DNA from: Streptacidiphilus neutrinimicus
GTDB lineage: Bacteria > Actinomycetota > Actinomycetes > Streptomycetales > Streptomycetaceae
Assembly: GCF_000787815.1 (NCBI RefSeq)
Contig: NZ_BBPO01000006.1
Span: forward strand, 78,719 to 142,718
Reading direction: 5' to 3'
DNA length: 64,000 bases
The translations under genes were made by a program, and so were the position numbers. Of the stretch, positions 36,469 through 45,811 are shown one piece after another. How positions within the stretch are numbered: the stretch's first letter is position 1; the number at the start of each line of letters is the position of its first letter. The notes beneath the pieces were generated by a model. The model saw only the letters and a program-made list of their open reading frames with translations, made no database searches and was not told the DNA's origin.

Positions 36469-38613
36469 GTGACCACGCCCGTCTCCCTCAGCATCGTGCT
36501 GCCCGTCTACGGGGTCGCCGACTACCTCCCGCGCTGCCTCGACTCGATCCTGGCGTCCAGGCTGCCGGGCCTGGAGGTCATCGCGGTCGACGACTGCTCG
36601 CCCGACCGCAGCGGGGAGATCCTCGACGCGTACGCCGCCCGCGACCGGCGGCTGAAGGTGAAGCACCTCGCCGCCAACCGCGGCCTCGGCGGCGCCCGCG
36701 AGGAGGGTCTGAAGGAGGCCACGGGCGAGTACGTCTGGTTCGTGGACAGCGACGACTGGCTGGCGGACGGCGCGGTCGACGAGGTCGTCGCGCGGCTGGC
36801 GGAGGTCCGCCCCGACGTGCTGATCACGGGCTTCGCCCGGGTCTACCCCGACGGCGCGACCGAGCCCGACACCTGGCGCCGCCTGCTGGTCGAGCCGCCG
36901 CTGCCGCCGACCTTCACGCTGGCCGAGCGGCCCGGACTGATCCAGATGATCATGTCCGTCTGGAACAAGGTGGTCCGCCGCGAGTTCCTCGCCTCGCTCG
37001 ACGTCCACTTCGGCGGCGGCTACTACGAGGACATCTCGGTCACCTACCCGCTGCTGCTGGCCGCCCGGACGCTCAGCTACCTGGACCGGGACCTGTACTT
37101 CTACCGCCGTCAGCGGGCCGGGGCGATCACCAACACCGCCTCGTCCAAGCACGCGGACGTCTTCGCCCAGTACGACGCGATCTTCGCCTTCCTGGACCGC
37201 CGCCCCGAGATCGGCCCGAGCCTGTGCCGACTCGTCTTCGACCGCACGGTCAAGCAGGCCGTCACCGTCCTGGACACCCCCGGCCTGGTCCCCGACGACC
37301 GGCGCGAGGACTTCTTCCGGCGCACCACCGAGCACTTCCGCCGGCACCGTCCGGCGGGCCACACCTTCCCCAAGGGCCTGCGCGGCGTCCAGTACCGCCT
37401 CGTGGACCGCGGCGCGTGGGGCGCGTACCAGCGCCTGCGCCCGCTGCAGGCGTTGCCCCGGACGCTCCCCGGCACGGTCAAGCGCGCGGTCCGCGGCGCG
37501 GGCCGCCGCGGCCTGTACGAGACGTACCGGCGGCTGCCGATCGACGAGAATCTGGCCGTCTACGCCGCCTACTGGTACCGCGGTTACAGCTGCAACCCCG
37601 CCGCGATCTACGAGCGGATGCGTGAACTCGCCCCCCAGGTCAAGGGGGTCTGGGTGGTGAACACCCCCGCGCAGGCCGCGGCGCTGCCGCAGGGCGTCCC
37701 CTATGTGCTCGCCAACACCCCGCGCTACCTGCGCCTGATGGCCACCGCCAAGTACCTGGTCAACAACGTCAACTTCCCGCACACGATGACGAAGCGGGCC
37801 GGTTCGGTGCATGTGCAGACGCAGCACGGCACCCCGCTGAAGTACCTCGGCCTGGACCTGCGCGACCGTCCGCTGGCCGCCGACGGCATGGACTTCGACC
37901 GCCTGCTGGAGCACGTGGGCCGCTGGGACTACCTGGTCTCGCCCAACCCCCACTCCAGCGAGGCGTTCCAGCGCGCCTACCCCGGCCCCTACGAGGTGCT
38001 GGAGACGGGCTACCCCCGCAACGACCGCCTGGCCGACCCCGATCCGGCGGAGGTCGCCGGCATCCGCGACCGCCTCGGCGTCCCCGTGGGCAACCGCGTC
38101 GTCCTCTACACCCCCACCCACCGCGAGCAGCACGACTCCTTCGTCCCCGCCCTCGACGTGGTGGCCCTGGCCCGCCGCCTCGGCCCGACGACGACGGTCC
38201 TGATGCGCGCCCACTACTTCTACGGCGACGCCGGTCTCCCCGAGGACGCGGGCGTGATCGACGTCTCCGGCCACCCCGTCGTCGAGGACCTCTACCTGGC
38301 GGCGGACGTCCTGGTGACGGACTACTCCTCGACGATGTTCGACTACGCGGTCCTGGACCGCCCCGTCGTGGTCTTCGCCCCGGACTGGGAGGACTACCAG
38401 CGCATCCGCGGCGTCTACTTCGACCTCATGGCCGAGCCGCCGGGCGCTGTCGCCCGCACCGAGGAGGAACTCGCCGCTGTGCTCCTCCCCGGAGGCGCGG
38501 CGGACTCCCCTGAGTCCACCAAGCTCCGCGCGGCCTTCCGCGCCAAGTTCTGCCCCTGGGACGACGGCCACGCGGCAGAGCGCGTCGTCCGCAAGGTCTT
38601 CCCCACGAGTTAG
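36469..38613 (+). CDS. GT2 glycosyltransferase fused to CDP-glycerol-type glycerophosphotransferase
   Basis: This is a 714-aa bifunctional protein. N-terminal GT-A domain at about 5-230: LSIVLPVYGVADYLPRCLDSILA, VIAVDDCSPDRSGEILD and the metal motif FVDSDDWL. C-terminal teichoic-acid polymerase-type domain at about 370-700: YLVNNVNFPHTMTKRAGSVHVQTQHGTPLKYLGLD, VLYTPTHREQ, LVTDYSSTMFDYAVLDRPVV. This combination builds polyol-phosphate wall polymers, acting at the cytoplasmic membrane face. GTG 36469 lies 40 bases after a possible TAGAGT -10. Confidence 0.85.
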   Translation: MTTPVSLSIVLPVYGVADYLPRCLDSILASRLPGLEVIAVDDCSPDRSGEILDAYAARDRRLKVKHLAANRGLGGAREEGLKEATGEYVWFVDSDDWLADGAVDEVVARLAEVRPDVLITGFARVYPDGATEPDTWRRLLVEPPLPPTFTLAERPGLIQMIMSVWNKVVRREFLASLDVHFGGGYYEDISVTYPLLLAARTLSYLDRDLYFYRRQRAGAITNTASSKHADVFAQYDAIFAFLDRRPEIGPSLCRLVFDRTVKQAVTVLDTPGLVPDDRREDFFRRTTEHFRRHRPAGHTFPKGLRGVQYRLVDRGAWGAYQRLRPLQALPRTLPGTVKRAVRGAGRRGLYETYRRLPIDENLAVYAAYWYRGYSCNPAAIYERMRELAPQVKGVWVVNTPAQAAALPQGVPYVLANTPRYLRLMATAKYLVNNVNFPHTMTKRAGSVHVQTQHGTPLKYLGLDLRDRPLAADGMDFDRLLEHVGRWDYLVSPNPHSSEAFQRAYPGPYEVLETGYPRNDRLADPDPAEVAGIRDRLGVPVGNRVVLYTPTHREQHDSFVPALDVVALARRLGPTTTVLMRAHYFYGDAGLPEDAGVIDVSGHPVVEDLYLAADVLVTDYSSTMFDYAVLDRPVVVFAPDWEDYQRIRGVYFDLMAEPPGAVARTEEELAAVLLPGGAADSPESTKLRAAFRAKFCPWDDGHAAERVVRKVFPTS

Positions 38614-38618
38614 TTGCA

Positions 38619-38653
38619 GCGCCCCTGGGTGGTGCAACCACCGGCGGGGGCGC
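38619..38653. terminator. Hairpin between convergent transferase and esterase
   Basis: gcgcccctgggtggt pairs imperfectly with aaccaccggcgggggcgc. It lies 6 bases after the transferase stop and 5 before the esterase stop. Confidence 0.6.
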
Positions 38654-38657
38654 ACAG

Positions 38658-39767
38658 TCAGCTGCTGACGCCCTGGCTTGCCGTCCTGGCGGAGAGCCAA
38701 GTGAGGGCGTCCGGCAGCATCGCGCGCCAGACGTCAGGGGTGTGACCGCCGGTCTGGACCGTCAGCAGGCGGCTCGCCCCCTGCTGCTTCAGGACTCCCA
38801 GGAGAGCACGTGCCGACGGGACCGTGCCCTGGTCCTGCATACTGCCGGCCATCAGGAAGGAGACCGGCGGCTGGGGGTTGGCCAACTTCAGGCGCAGGTA
38901 GGGGTTGTTGGCGCGCGCCAGCGCGGGGTCGCGGGTGACCAGGGGGGACTCGGGCGTCGTGTAGCCCGAGAGGCTGACCGCCGAGCGGAACGTGTCGGGG
39001 TGCTGGACCGTCAGGTTCACCGCGCAGTACGCCCCGGCGGAGTAGCCCATGATGCCCCACCCGGAAGGGTCCTTCGTGGCGCGGAAGTTGGCGCGGATCA
39101 GCGCGGGCACGTCCTTGGCCAGCCAGGTGCCGGTCCGGGCCGCACCGGGGACGTCCGCGCAGCCCGCGTCGGTGTTGCCGCCCATGGTGTTGAGCTTGGC
39201 CGAGACCATGATCATCGGCTTGACCTTGCCCGTGGCCATCAGCTTCTGCATCTCCTGCTGGACATGCATCGTCCCGAACCACGCCTGGGGCGTCCCCGGC
39301 GTGCCCGGCAGCAGCTCGACGACGGGGAACGCGGTCTGCGCGTAGGCCGGGTCGCGGTACTGCGGGGGCAGCCAGACGTACAGGCTCCCGTCGACGCCGG
39401 AGTGCGCGCCGATCACGTGCGCCTTCATCACGCCCGCGCTGTACTGGGTGAAGTTCAGCTTCCCGTCGGTCCGCGGGGCGTCGTGCCCGTTCTGGCCGCC
39501 GCCGGCGACGGAGGTGGTGACCGGTGGAGCGCCGCTCCCGCCGAGGAGATCGCTCCAGCTCTCGTAGAACGGGCCCATGCTGTTGTTCACGTAGACGAGC
39601 ACCGCGATCACGGCCGTGAGCTGGCTGAACAGGGCCAGCCCGAGTCTGCCGCCCATTCTGAGCGATCTCGGTCCGGGTATTCGGTTCCAGAACACGTACA
39701 GGGCGGTCAGTGCGCCCAACGTGACAATGACGGTCAGCACGAAGAAAGGTGTGCCGGTGAGACTCAT
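38658..39767 (-). CDS. Membrane-anchored esterase (antigen 85/esterase D-like)
   Basis: This is a 369-aa protein. Two N-terminal membrane helices (FFVLTVIVTLGALTALYVFW at about 8-27 and LGLALFSQLTAVIAVLVYV) precede an extracytoplasmic alpha/beta-hydrolase with nucleophile elbow GYSAGAYCAV, VVELLPGTPGTPQAWF, and a late His in TGGHTPDVWR. The family acts on mycolyl, trehalose or other wall and lipid esters. Its neighbour making wall polymer may be functionally related, but the two genes converge. Confidence 0.8.
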   Translation of the reverse strand: MSLTGTPFFVLTVIVTLGALTALYVFWNRIPGPRSLRMGGRLGLALFSQLTAVIAVLVYVNNSMGPFYESWSDLLGGSGAPPVTTSVAGGGQNGHDAPRTDGKLNFTQYSAGVMKAHVIGAHSGVDGSLYVWLPPQYRDPAYAQTAFPVVELLPGTPGTPQAWFGTMHVQQEMQKLMATGKVKPMIMVSAKLNTMGGNTDAGCADVPGAARTGTWLAKDVPALIRANFRATKDPSGWGIMGYSAGAYCAVNLTVQHPDTFRSAVSLSGYTTPESPLVTRDPALARANNPYLRLKLANPQPPVSFLMAGSMQDQGTVPSARALLGVLKQQGASRLLTVQTGGHTPDVWRAMLPDALTWLSARTASQGVSS

Positions 39768-39929
39768 CGCCGCCCCTTCAGGAAACTCCCCCGTCTCCGG
39801 GTGCGACTAACGGGTGGAAAAGCAAGCTCCCTCGAGACTACCGAGCAGCTGAAAAACCTCTTCATACCAACGGATGAACTCCGAACACCCGAACGGCGGG
39901 GGCCTCCCCTAGGGGCTTCTCCGGGGGCC

Positions 39930-41504
39930 TCAGGGCTGCCGTTCCTGCCACGGCAGGGCCGCGAACATGTCCCGCAGCCGGTGCTTCAGCACCTTCCGCA
40001 GGGTCTCGTTGCGCGGCAGCGCGTCCACCACCTCCAACTGCTCGGGGATCTTCTGCGCCATGAGTCCGGCCGCACGCAGGCGCGTTGCGACCTCCGCCAG
40101 CGTCGGCGGCTCCACGCCTGGCCTGCGCTCGACCACCGCGCAGACGCGCTCGCCGCGCACGGGGTCGGGCAGGCCGATCACGGCCACGTCGCCCACGCGC
40201 GGGTCCTGGTAGAGCAGGTCCTCGATCTCCTTGGCCGAGATGTTCTCCCCCTTGCGGATGATGATGTCCTTCAGCCGCCCCGTCAGCCGGACGTGCCCGT
40301 CGGGGCGGACGTGACCCAGGTCACCGGTGCGGAACCAACCGTCCGCGGTGAACGCCTCGGCGGTGAGGTCGGGGTCGGTGTAGCCGCGGCAGACCATCGG
40401 GCCGCGCAGCCACATCTCGCCGTCGACCACCCGCACCTCGCAGCCGCGCACCGGGTGGCCCTCGGTGTGCGCCAGCTGCTCGGAGGTGTCGCGCGGGGAG
40501 CCCATGCAGATGGCGGGGGCCTCCGTCATGCCGTAGCCGTGGGCCAGCACCACACCCATCTCCTCGGTCACCTCCCGGTACAGCTCCGGCGGCATCGGCG
40601 CACCGCCGCCCGAGAGGATCCGCAGGGTGGGCACGAGCCGCTCGCCCGGCGGCAGCTTGCGCTGCTCGGCGAGGAACGCGGAGTAGAACGCGGTGCTGCC
40701 GCCGGCCATGGTCACGCCGTTGCGCCGGTACGCCGGCAGCACGTCCGGCAGCGCGAACACCTCCACCAGCAGCGCCGGGAAGCCGTGCACCAGCATGGCC
40801 ACGAGGTAGTCGGGGCCGCCGATGTGCGCGTAGGGGAAGGCGATCGACCCGACGTCGCCCGGGCTCATGTCCAGGGCGAGCGCGAAGCCGCTGCCGCCCG
40901 CGATCAGGGTCCGGTCGGTGTGGCGAGCGCCCTTGGGGGCGGAGGTGATCCCGGAGGTGTAGTAGACCCAGCGCACGGGCGCGTGCGCGTCGTCCAGGTC
41001 GGCGCGCGGTGGGGGCGGCAACAGCGACGGGTCGCCGTCGGGGAGGTCGGCGTCGGAGTACAGGACGCGGACGGCGGGCGGCCGCGTCCAGCCCCGGGTC
41101 AGCTCCTCGGCCATCTTCACGTAGTCGAAGCCGCGCCAGACGCCGGGCACGAGATAGAGCCGGGCCCGGGACTCGCCCAGGATGTGACCGACCTCCGCAC
41201 CCCGGTAGATCGCGATGATCGGCGTCTGCACCGCGCCGAGCCGTGACAGCGCGAGCGAGACGAGCACGGTCTCGATCCGGGTCGGCAGCTGCCAGGCCAC
41301 CGGCGTGCCGTCCTCGATCCCGTGCTCGGCGCGCAGTCCGGCCGCGATCCGCTCGGCCCGGTCGCGCACCTCGCGGTAGCTGAGGCGGCGGTCGGTGTCG
41401 CCGGTGTCCGCGGTCGCGGCCTGGATCAGCATGGGCGCGTCCGGCGTCGCCGCGACGCGTTCCTCCAGCAGGGCCCAGAGGCTTCCCGCGTCGGTGATGG
41501 TCAC
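39930..41504 (-). CDS. Acyl-CoA ligase, AMP-forming, cyclohexanecarboxylate-CoA ligase-like
   Basis: This 524-aa ANL-superfamily ligase has P-loop YYTSGITSAPKGARH, adenine motif YGMTEAP, the hinge GWFRTGDLGHVRPDGHVRLTGRLKDIIIRKGENIS and catalytic Lys in PRNETLRKVLKH. It activates a carboxylic acid to its acyl-CoA via an acyl-AMP. The overall pattern recalls cyclohexanecarboxylate and medium-chain acid ligases, from memory. GTG 41504 overlaps the upstream gene stop by 4 bases. The operator at 42185 controls this two-gene unit divergently with the amidohydrolase. Confidence 0.83.
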   Translation of the reverse strand: MTITDAGSLWALLEERVAATPDAPMLIQAATADTGDTDRRLSYREVRDRAERIAAGLRAEHGIEDGTPVAWQLPTRIETVLVSLALSRLGAVQTPIIAIYRGAEVGHILGESRARLYLVPGVWRGFDYVKMAEELTRGWTRPPAVRVLYSDADLPDGDPSLLPPPPRADLDDAHAPVRWVYYTSGITSAPKGARHTDRTLIAGGSGFALALDMSPGDVGSIAFPYAHIGGPDYLVAMLVHGFPALLVEVFALPDVLPAYRRNGVTMAGGSTAFYSAFLAEQRKLPPGERLVPTLRILSGGGAPMPPELYREVTEEMGVVLAHGYGMTEAPAICMGSPRDTSEQLAHTEGHPVRGCEVRVVDGEMWLRGPMVCRGYTDPDLTAEAFTADGWFRTGDLGHVRPDGHVRLTGRLKDIIIRKGENISAKEIEDLLYQDPRVGDVAVIGLPDPVRGERVCAVVERRPGVEPPTLAEVATRLRAAGLMAQKIPEQLEVVDALPRNETLRKVLKHRLRDMFAALPWQERQP

Positions 41505-42136
41505 GAGTCTCCCCCGTCTCTCCCGGCGGTGGTAAGGGCGCCGATGACGTCGTGCGTGCTGCTCAGCGTGGCGACGAGCGCGAGGGTGTGGGCGAGGACC
41601 GCCTCCGCGTACGCGGGCGGGGTCCCGGCGACGGCGTCGGCCGGGATCACCACCTGGAGCCCGGCGTCGACCGCGCCGAAGGTCAGCTCCAGCAGTGCGA
41701 CGTTGAGCGAGACCCCGGTGACGACGAGCGTGGTCGCCCCCAGATTGCGCAACAGGGACGAGAGCCCTGTGTCCTGGAACGGACCGAGGCCGTGCAGCCG
41801 GGAGAGGACGAAGTCGCGTGCGGGGTCCGCGCCGAGCCCCGGGTGCAGCGCCGGGTCGAACGGGGTCGCCGCCCGCGCGGCGGCGGTGAAGAGGCGGGCG
41901 TTGGTGTTCGCCCCGCGCCCGTCCGCGCGCCGTTCCGCCGTGCAGTGCACGACGGGCACGCCGAGCCCGCGTGCGGCGGCGCAGAGCCGGGCGACGTTGG
42001 CGACCAGCCCCGTCCTCGCGGCTGCCGCGGCGAGCGCGGGGAAGACCGCGTCCTCGCCCAGCACGCTCTGCTGGCACTCGCAGGTGACCACGGCGGTGTG
42101 CGCCGGGTCGAGCACATCCGTGAGCACGAAGGCCAT
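41501..42136 (-). CDS. Isochorismatase-like protein lacking the catalytic cysteine
   Basis: This is a 211-aa isochorismatase-fold protein starting at ATG 42136, 5 bases after GAGG. Family cysteine hydrolases use an Asp-Lys-Cys triad. Here the first position reads VTCECQQSVLG (Glu instead of Asp), the middle HGLGPFQDTGL has no obvious Lys, and the Cys position reads VTGVSLNVALLE, with Ala. It is therefore probably not a cysteine hydrolase, though the fold seems complete. It may bind rather than cleave an intermediate. It is coupled to the ligase. Confidence 0.68.
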   Translation of the reverse strand: MAFVLTDVLDPAHTAVVTCECQQSVLGEDAVFPALAAAAARTGLVANVARLCAAARGLGVPVVHCTAERRADGRGANTNARLFTAAARAATPFDPALHPGLGADPARDFVLSRLHGLGPFQDTGLSSLLRNLGATTLVVTGVSLNVALLELTFGAVDAGLQVVIPADAVAGTPPAYAEAVLAHTLALVATLSSTHDVIGALTTAGRDGGDS

Positions 42137-42184
42137 CCGGTCCTCACTCGCTTGCCGCTTCAGGGGTCCGTGATTAGTCTGAAT

Positions 42185-42199
42185 CTGACGGACCGTCAG
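42185..42199. promoter_or_regulatory. Shared palindromic operator, site 1
   Basis: ctgacggaccgtcag is a perfect 7+1+7 palindrome preceded by gaat. It lies 27 bases before the amidohydrolase ATG and 48 bases from the divergent isochorismatase-like start. The same motif recurs in three other promoter regions of this island, fitting a repressor that covers both promoters. Confidence 0.8.
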
Positions 42200-42226
42200 G
42201 TAAAGGGTCGCGGAGAGGGAGCCTTG

Positions 42227-43438
42227 ATGGAAAGCTCTGCCGAACTGCCCATGGTGGTGAGCGTCGACGACCACGTGATCGAGCCGGCGCACCTCTTCGA
42301 GACCTGGCTGCCGGCCAGGTACCAGGACCGCGGACCCAAGCCGCTGCGCGCGGGCATCGGCCAACTGGAGTACGTCGGCGGCAGGTACCGCATCTCCATG
42401 GACCCCGACGGCCCGCCGACCGACTGGTGGATCTACGAGGACTTGCGGTTCCCGTACAAGCGCAACATCGCCGCCGTCGGCTTCGACCGCGACGAGATGA
42501 CGCTGGAGGGCATCACCCGCGACCAGATGCGCCGCGGCTGCTGGGACCCGAAGGCGCGCCTGGTCGACATGGAGAACAACCACGTCGAGGCGTCCCTCTG
42601 CTTCCCCACCTTTCCGCGCTTCTGCGGCCAGACCTTCGCCGAGGCGCACGACAAGGAGGTCGCCCTCGCCTGCGTCCGCGCCTACAACGACTGGATGGTC
42701 GAGGAGTGGTGCGGCGACAGCGGCGGCCGCCTCATCCCGCTCTGCCTGATCCCGCTCTGGGACGTGCAGTTGGCCGTCACGGAGATCAAGCGGAACGCGG
42801 CGCGGGGCGTGCGGGCGGTCTGCTTCAGCGAGATCCCGACCTACCTGGGCCTGCCCAGCATCCACACCGGCTACTGGGACCCGTTCTTCGCCGAGTGCGA
42901 GGCCACCGGGACGGTCGTCTGCATGCACATCGGCTCGTCCTCGCAGATGCCCGCCGCCTCCCCGGACGCCCCTCCGGCGGTGCAGGCCACGCTGAGCTTC
43001 AACAACGCGATGGCGTCCATGACGGACTTCCTCTTCAGCGGCGTGCTGGTGCGCTTCCCGCGGCTCAAACTCGCCTACAGCGAGGGCCAGATGGGCTGGA
43101 TCCCGTACGCCCTGGAGCGCGCGGACGACGTCTGGCGCGAGCACCGCGCCTGGGGCGGGGTCCGCGACCTGATCCCCGAGCCGCCGTCGACGTACTACTA
43201 CCGGCAGATCTTCGCCTGCTTCTTCCGCGACAAGCACGGGGTCGCCTCACTGGAGACGGTCGGGGTCGACAACGTGACCTTCGAGACGGACTACCCGCAC
43301 GTGGACTCCACCTGGCCGGAGACCAAGGCCGTGGCGCTGGACCACGTGCAGGGGCTCGCGCCGGACGTGGTCTACAAGATCATGCGCGGGAACGCGATCC
43401 GGATGCTGGAACTGGACCTCGACGGGCACCTGCGCTGA
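42227..43438 (+). CDS. Amidohydrolase-2 family metal-dependent hydrolase/decarboxylase
   Basis: This 403-aa COG2159-type amidohydrolase has an N-terminal metal motif in SVDDHVIEPAHLFETWLPARY, a central His in TVVCMHIGSSSQMPA and a late Asp in FETDYPHVDSTWPE. Family members hydrolyse or decarboxylate ring carboxylates and related CoA-pathway intermediates, for example the ACMSD group. It is the first gene of a unit with two acyl-CoA dehydrogenases downstream. ATG 42227 follows GAGAGGGAG. Confidence 0.82.
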   Translation: MESSAELPMVVSVDDHVIEPAHLFETWLPARYQDRGPKPLRAGIGQLEYVGGRYRISMDPDGPPTDWWIYEDLRFPYKRNIAAVGFDRDEMTLEGITRDQMRRGCWDPKARLVDMENNHVEASLCFPTFPRFCGQTFAEAHDKEVALACVRAYNDWMVEEWCGDSGGRLIPLCLIPLWDVQLAVTEIKRNAARGVRAVCFSEIPTYLGLPSIHTGYWDPFFAECEATGTVVCMHIGSSSQMPAASPDAPPAVQATLSFNNAMASMTDFLFSGVLVRFPRLKLAYSEGQMGWIPYALERADDVWREHRAWGGVRDLIPEPPSTYYYRQIFACFFRDKHGVASLETVGVDNVTFETDYPHVDSTWPETKAVALDHVQGLAPDVVYKIMRGNAIRMLELDLDGHLR

Positions 43439-43462
43439 CCTCGGCCCGACGGGAGGGCACCC

Positions 43463-44611
43463 ATGCAGCTCAGTGACACGCCTGCCGAGGCCGACTTCCG
43501 CAGACGGCTCCGGGAGTGGCTCGGCAAGACCCTCCCAGAGCTGCCGCCCGCGCCGGAGCCCGCGGACTGGCCGGGCCGCCGCGCCTACGACACCGCCTGG
43601 CAGCGGCGGCTCTTCGACGCCGGATACGCGGGCGTCCACTGGCCCGTGGACGCCGGAGGCCGCGGCGCGACCCCGTCGGAGCACCTGATCTTCCTCGAGG
43701 AGACCGAGCTCGCCGGGGCACCCTATGTCGGCGCCAACTTCGTCGGTCTGCTGCACGCGGGGCCGACCGTCGCCGCCGAGGGGACCCCGGAGCAGCGGGC
43801 CCGGTTCCTCCCGCCGATCCTGCGCGGGGACGAGGTCTGGTGCCAGGGCTTCAGCGAGCCGGACGCCGGCAGCGACCTCGCCGCCCTGCGCACCCGCGCG
43901 GTCCGCGACGGGGACGCGTACGTGGTCACCGGCGGCAAGATCTGGACCTCGCACGCCGAAGTCGCCGACTGGTGCGAGCTGTTGGTCCGCACGGACCCGC
44001 AGGCGCCCAAGCACCGGGGCATCACCTGGCTGGCGATGCGGATGGACGCGCCGGGCGTGACCGTGCGCCCGCTGCGCACGCTGGCTGGGACCACGGAGTT
44101 CGCCGAACTGTTCCTCGACGAGGTCCGCGTCCCGGTGGGCGACCGGCTCGGCGCGGAGAACGACGGCTGGCGGGTCACCATGGTCACCCTCTCCTTCGAG
44201 CGCGGCACCGCCTTCGCCTCCGAGGCGGTGGCCTGCCGGCGCGAGGTGCGCCGACTCGCGCGCGCCGCCCGCGCCGGCGGCGCCTGGGACGACCTCGAAC
44301 TGCGACGTGAACTCGCCTCGCTGGAAGCCGAGTTCACCGCGCTGTGGCGGCTCGTGCAGTGGAACGTCTCCGAGGCCGCCGCGCGGGGCGTGCCGGGCGC
44401 GGGCGGGAGCGTGTTCAAGCTGCGGTTCAGCGAGGCGCGTCAGCGGCTCTACGACACCGCCGCCCGCGTCGTCGGAACCGAGGCGCTGCTGGACGGCCCG
44501 TGGACCGCGCAACGGCTCCAGGGCCTCTCCTACACCATCGCCGCGGGCACCTCCCAGATCCAGCGCAACATCGTCGCCCGGCGCATCCTGGGCCTGCCGA
44601 AGGGGCGTTGA
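43463..44611 (+). CDS. Acyl-CoA dehydrogenase, larger subunit type
   Basis: This 382-aa flavoprotein dehydrogenase has WCQGFSEPDAGSDLAALRTRAVRDGDAYVVTGGKIWTSHA (FAD loop), FERGTAFASEA and GTSQIQRNIVARRILGLP at the C-terminus. The usual catalytic Glu before GTSQI reads Ala here (TIAAGTSQI), so the base may be elsewhere or in the partner. It sits 3 bases before a shorter dehydrogenase gene, the arrangement seen in heteromeric actinobacterial ACADs such as those for steroid side chains. It would desaturate an acyl-CoA at C2-C3. Confidence 0.85.
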   Translation: MQLSDTPAEADFRRRLREWLGKTLPELPPAPEPADWPGRRAYDTAWQRRLFDAGYAGVHWPVDAGGRGATPSEHLIFLEETELAGAPYVGANFVGLLHAGPTVAAEGTPEQRARFLPPILRGDEVWCQGFSEPDAGSDLAALRTRAVRDGDAYVVTGGKIWTSHAEVADWCELLVRTDPQAPKHRGITWLAMRMDAPGVTVRPLRTLAGTTEFAELFLDEVRVPVGDRLGAENDGWRVTMVTLSFERGTAFASEAVACRREVRRLARAARAGGAWDDLELRRELASLEAEFTALWRLVQWNVSEAAARGVPGAGGSVFKLRFSEARQRLYDTAARVVGTEALLDGPWTAQRLQGLSYTIAAGTSQIQRNIVARRILGLPKGR

Positions 44612-44614
44612 GGC

Positions 44615-45499
44615 ATGGACTTCCGGCTGACCGAGGACCAGGGGCGGCTCAGGGACGGCCTGCGCCAGGCGTTGACCGACCGCCGGCTCGACTGGGAGGA
44701 GCTGACCGGCATCGGGGTCTTCCAGCTCCGGGTGCCGGAGCAGGACGGCGGCCTGGGGCTCGGGCTGCCCGAGGCGGTGCTCGTCTTCGAGGAGGCGGGG
44801 CGCGCCGTCCTGTCCGGGCCGCTGGTCGGCACGGAGGTGGCGGCTGCCGTACTGGGCCTGGGCGGCCGGGCCGAGGTGGTCCGCGTCCCGGCGCGGGGGC
44901 CGGTCCTCGTCCCGGAGTTGCCCGGGCTGGACCACGTCCTGCTGCTGCGTCCGGACGACTCCCTGGCCGTCCTCCCCGCCGCCGCGTGCGACGCGAGCCC
45001 TGCGCCCGCCGTCGACCCGGACCGCCCGCTGTGGCGTCTGGAGGGCGACCTGCCCCCGGGCGAGCGTGCGTCCGCGCCGCAGGCGCGTCGCGTCGCCGCC
45101 GACGCCACCCTGCTGACGGCCGCCCTGCAGTCCGGCCTCGCCGCTCGCGCGGTAGCCGAGGCGGTCGCGTACGCGCGCACGCGCGAACAGTTCGGACAGC
45201 CGATCGGGGCGTTCCAGGCGGTCCAGCACCTGTGCGCGGACATGCTGGCCCGCGCGGAGCTCGCCCGGGTGGCCGTCTACGCCGCCGCGGTCTCGGGCGA
45301 CCCGGGGGAGATCGCGGGGGCCAAGCTGCTCGCCGACGAGGCGGCCGTGCGCGGCGCGCGCGACTGCCTGCAGGTTCACGGGGGCATGGGGTTCACCTGG
45401 GAGGCGCGGGTGCACCGGCTGCTCAAGCGCGCGTGGGCGTGGGAGCAGGCCGGGGCGGACCGCGACCGCTGCCTGGACGCGCTGGCCACGCACTTGTAG
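44615..45499 (+). CDS. Acyl-CoA dehydrogenase, short partner subunit
   Basis: This 294-aa ACAD-like protein is much shorter than the usual 380 residues. The middle beta domain is cut down to a short Pro/Ala-rich stretch (about 85-150), while the C-terminal helical bundle is intact (TREQFGQPIGAFQAVQHLCADML, CLQVHGGMGFTWEARVHRLLKR). This is the form of the smaller subunit in alpha2beta2 ACADs. It is placed 3 bases after the larger subunit and is surely co-expressed. Confidence 0.82.
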   Translation: MDFRLTEDQGRLRDGLRQALTDRRLDWEELTGIGVFQLRVPEQDGGLGLGLPEAVLVFEEAGRAVLSGPLVGTEVAAAVLGLGGRAEVVRVPARGPVLVPELPGLDHVLLLRPDDSLAVLPAAACDASPAPAVDPDRPLWRLEGDLPPGERASAPQARRVAADATLLTAALQSGLAARAVAEAVAYARTREQFGQPIGAFQAVQHLCADMLARAELARVAVYAAAVSGDPGEIAGAKLLADEAAVRGARDCLQVHGGMGFTWEARVHRLLKRAWAWEQAGADRDRCLDALATHL

Positions 45500-45580
45500 C
45501 ACTGGTGTCGTAAGGGTGTTTTTGCCGCGACGCCCCTCGGTTTCCGGGCGTCGCGGTCCGGTTCGGTTACGCTCACGGGG

Positions 45581-45808
45581 GTGCGCAGCAAGCAGTCCGC
45601 CCGCAGGGCCGACGTGGTCGCCGACCCGGAGGCCGCCGAGGACAGAACGGCCGGGGCAGTATGCACCCCTGGGTGCCCCCTCGGGTGGAATATGCCCGAA
45701 GACCATGCTCCTGGCCCTGAGACCGGATCATCCTTGTACGCATACCTGCCGGTACGCGGCTCGCGCGGCGCTCCGGCCCGGCTGGTCCCGCAAGCACGGG
45801 TGGTGTGA
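45581..45808 (+). CDS. Small leaderless ORF before anti-sigma kinase (candidate)
   Basis: A 75-aa frame starts at GTG 45581, 7 bases after a possible -10 (tacgct, 45568-45573), suggesting leaderless translation. It ends 3 bases before the HATPase gene start, so it could couple its translation. The protein (RSKQSARRADVVADPEAAED, later YAYLPVRGSRG) has no domain I know. It may be only a leader. Confidence 0.4.
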   Translation: MRSKQSARRADVVADPEAAEDRTAGAVCTPGCPLGWNMPEDHAPGPETGSSLYAYLPVRGSRGAPARLVPQARVV

Positions 45809-45811
45809 CAG

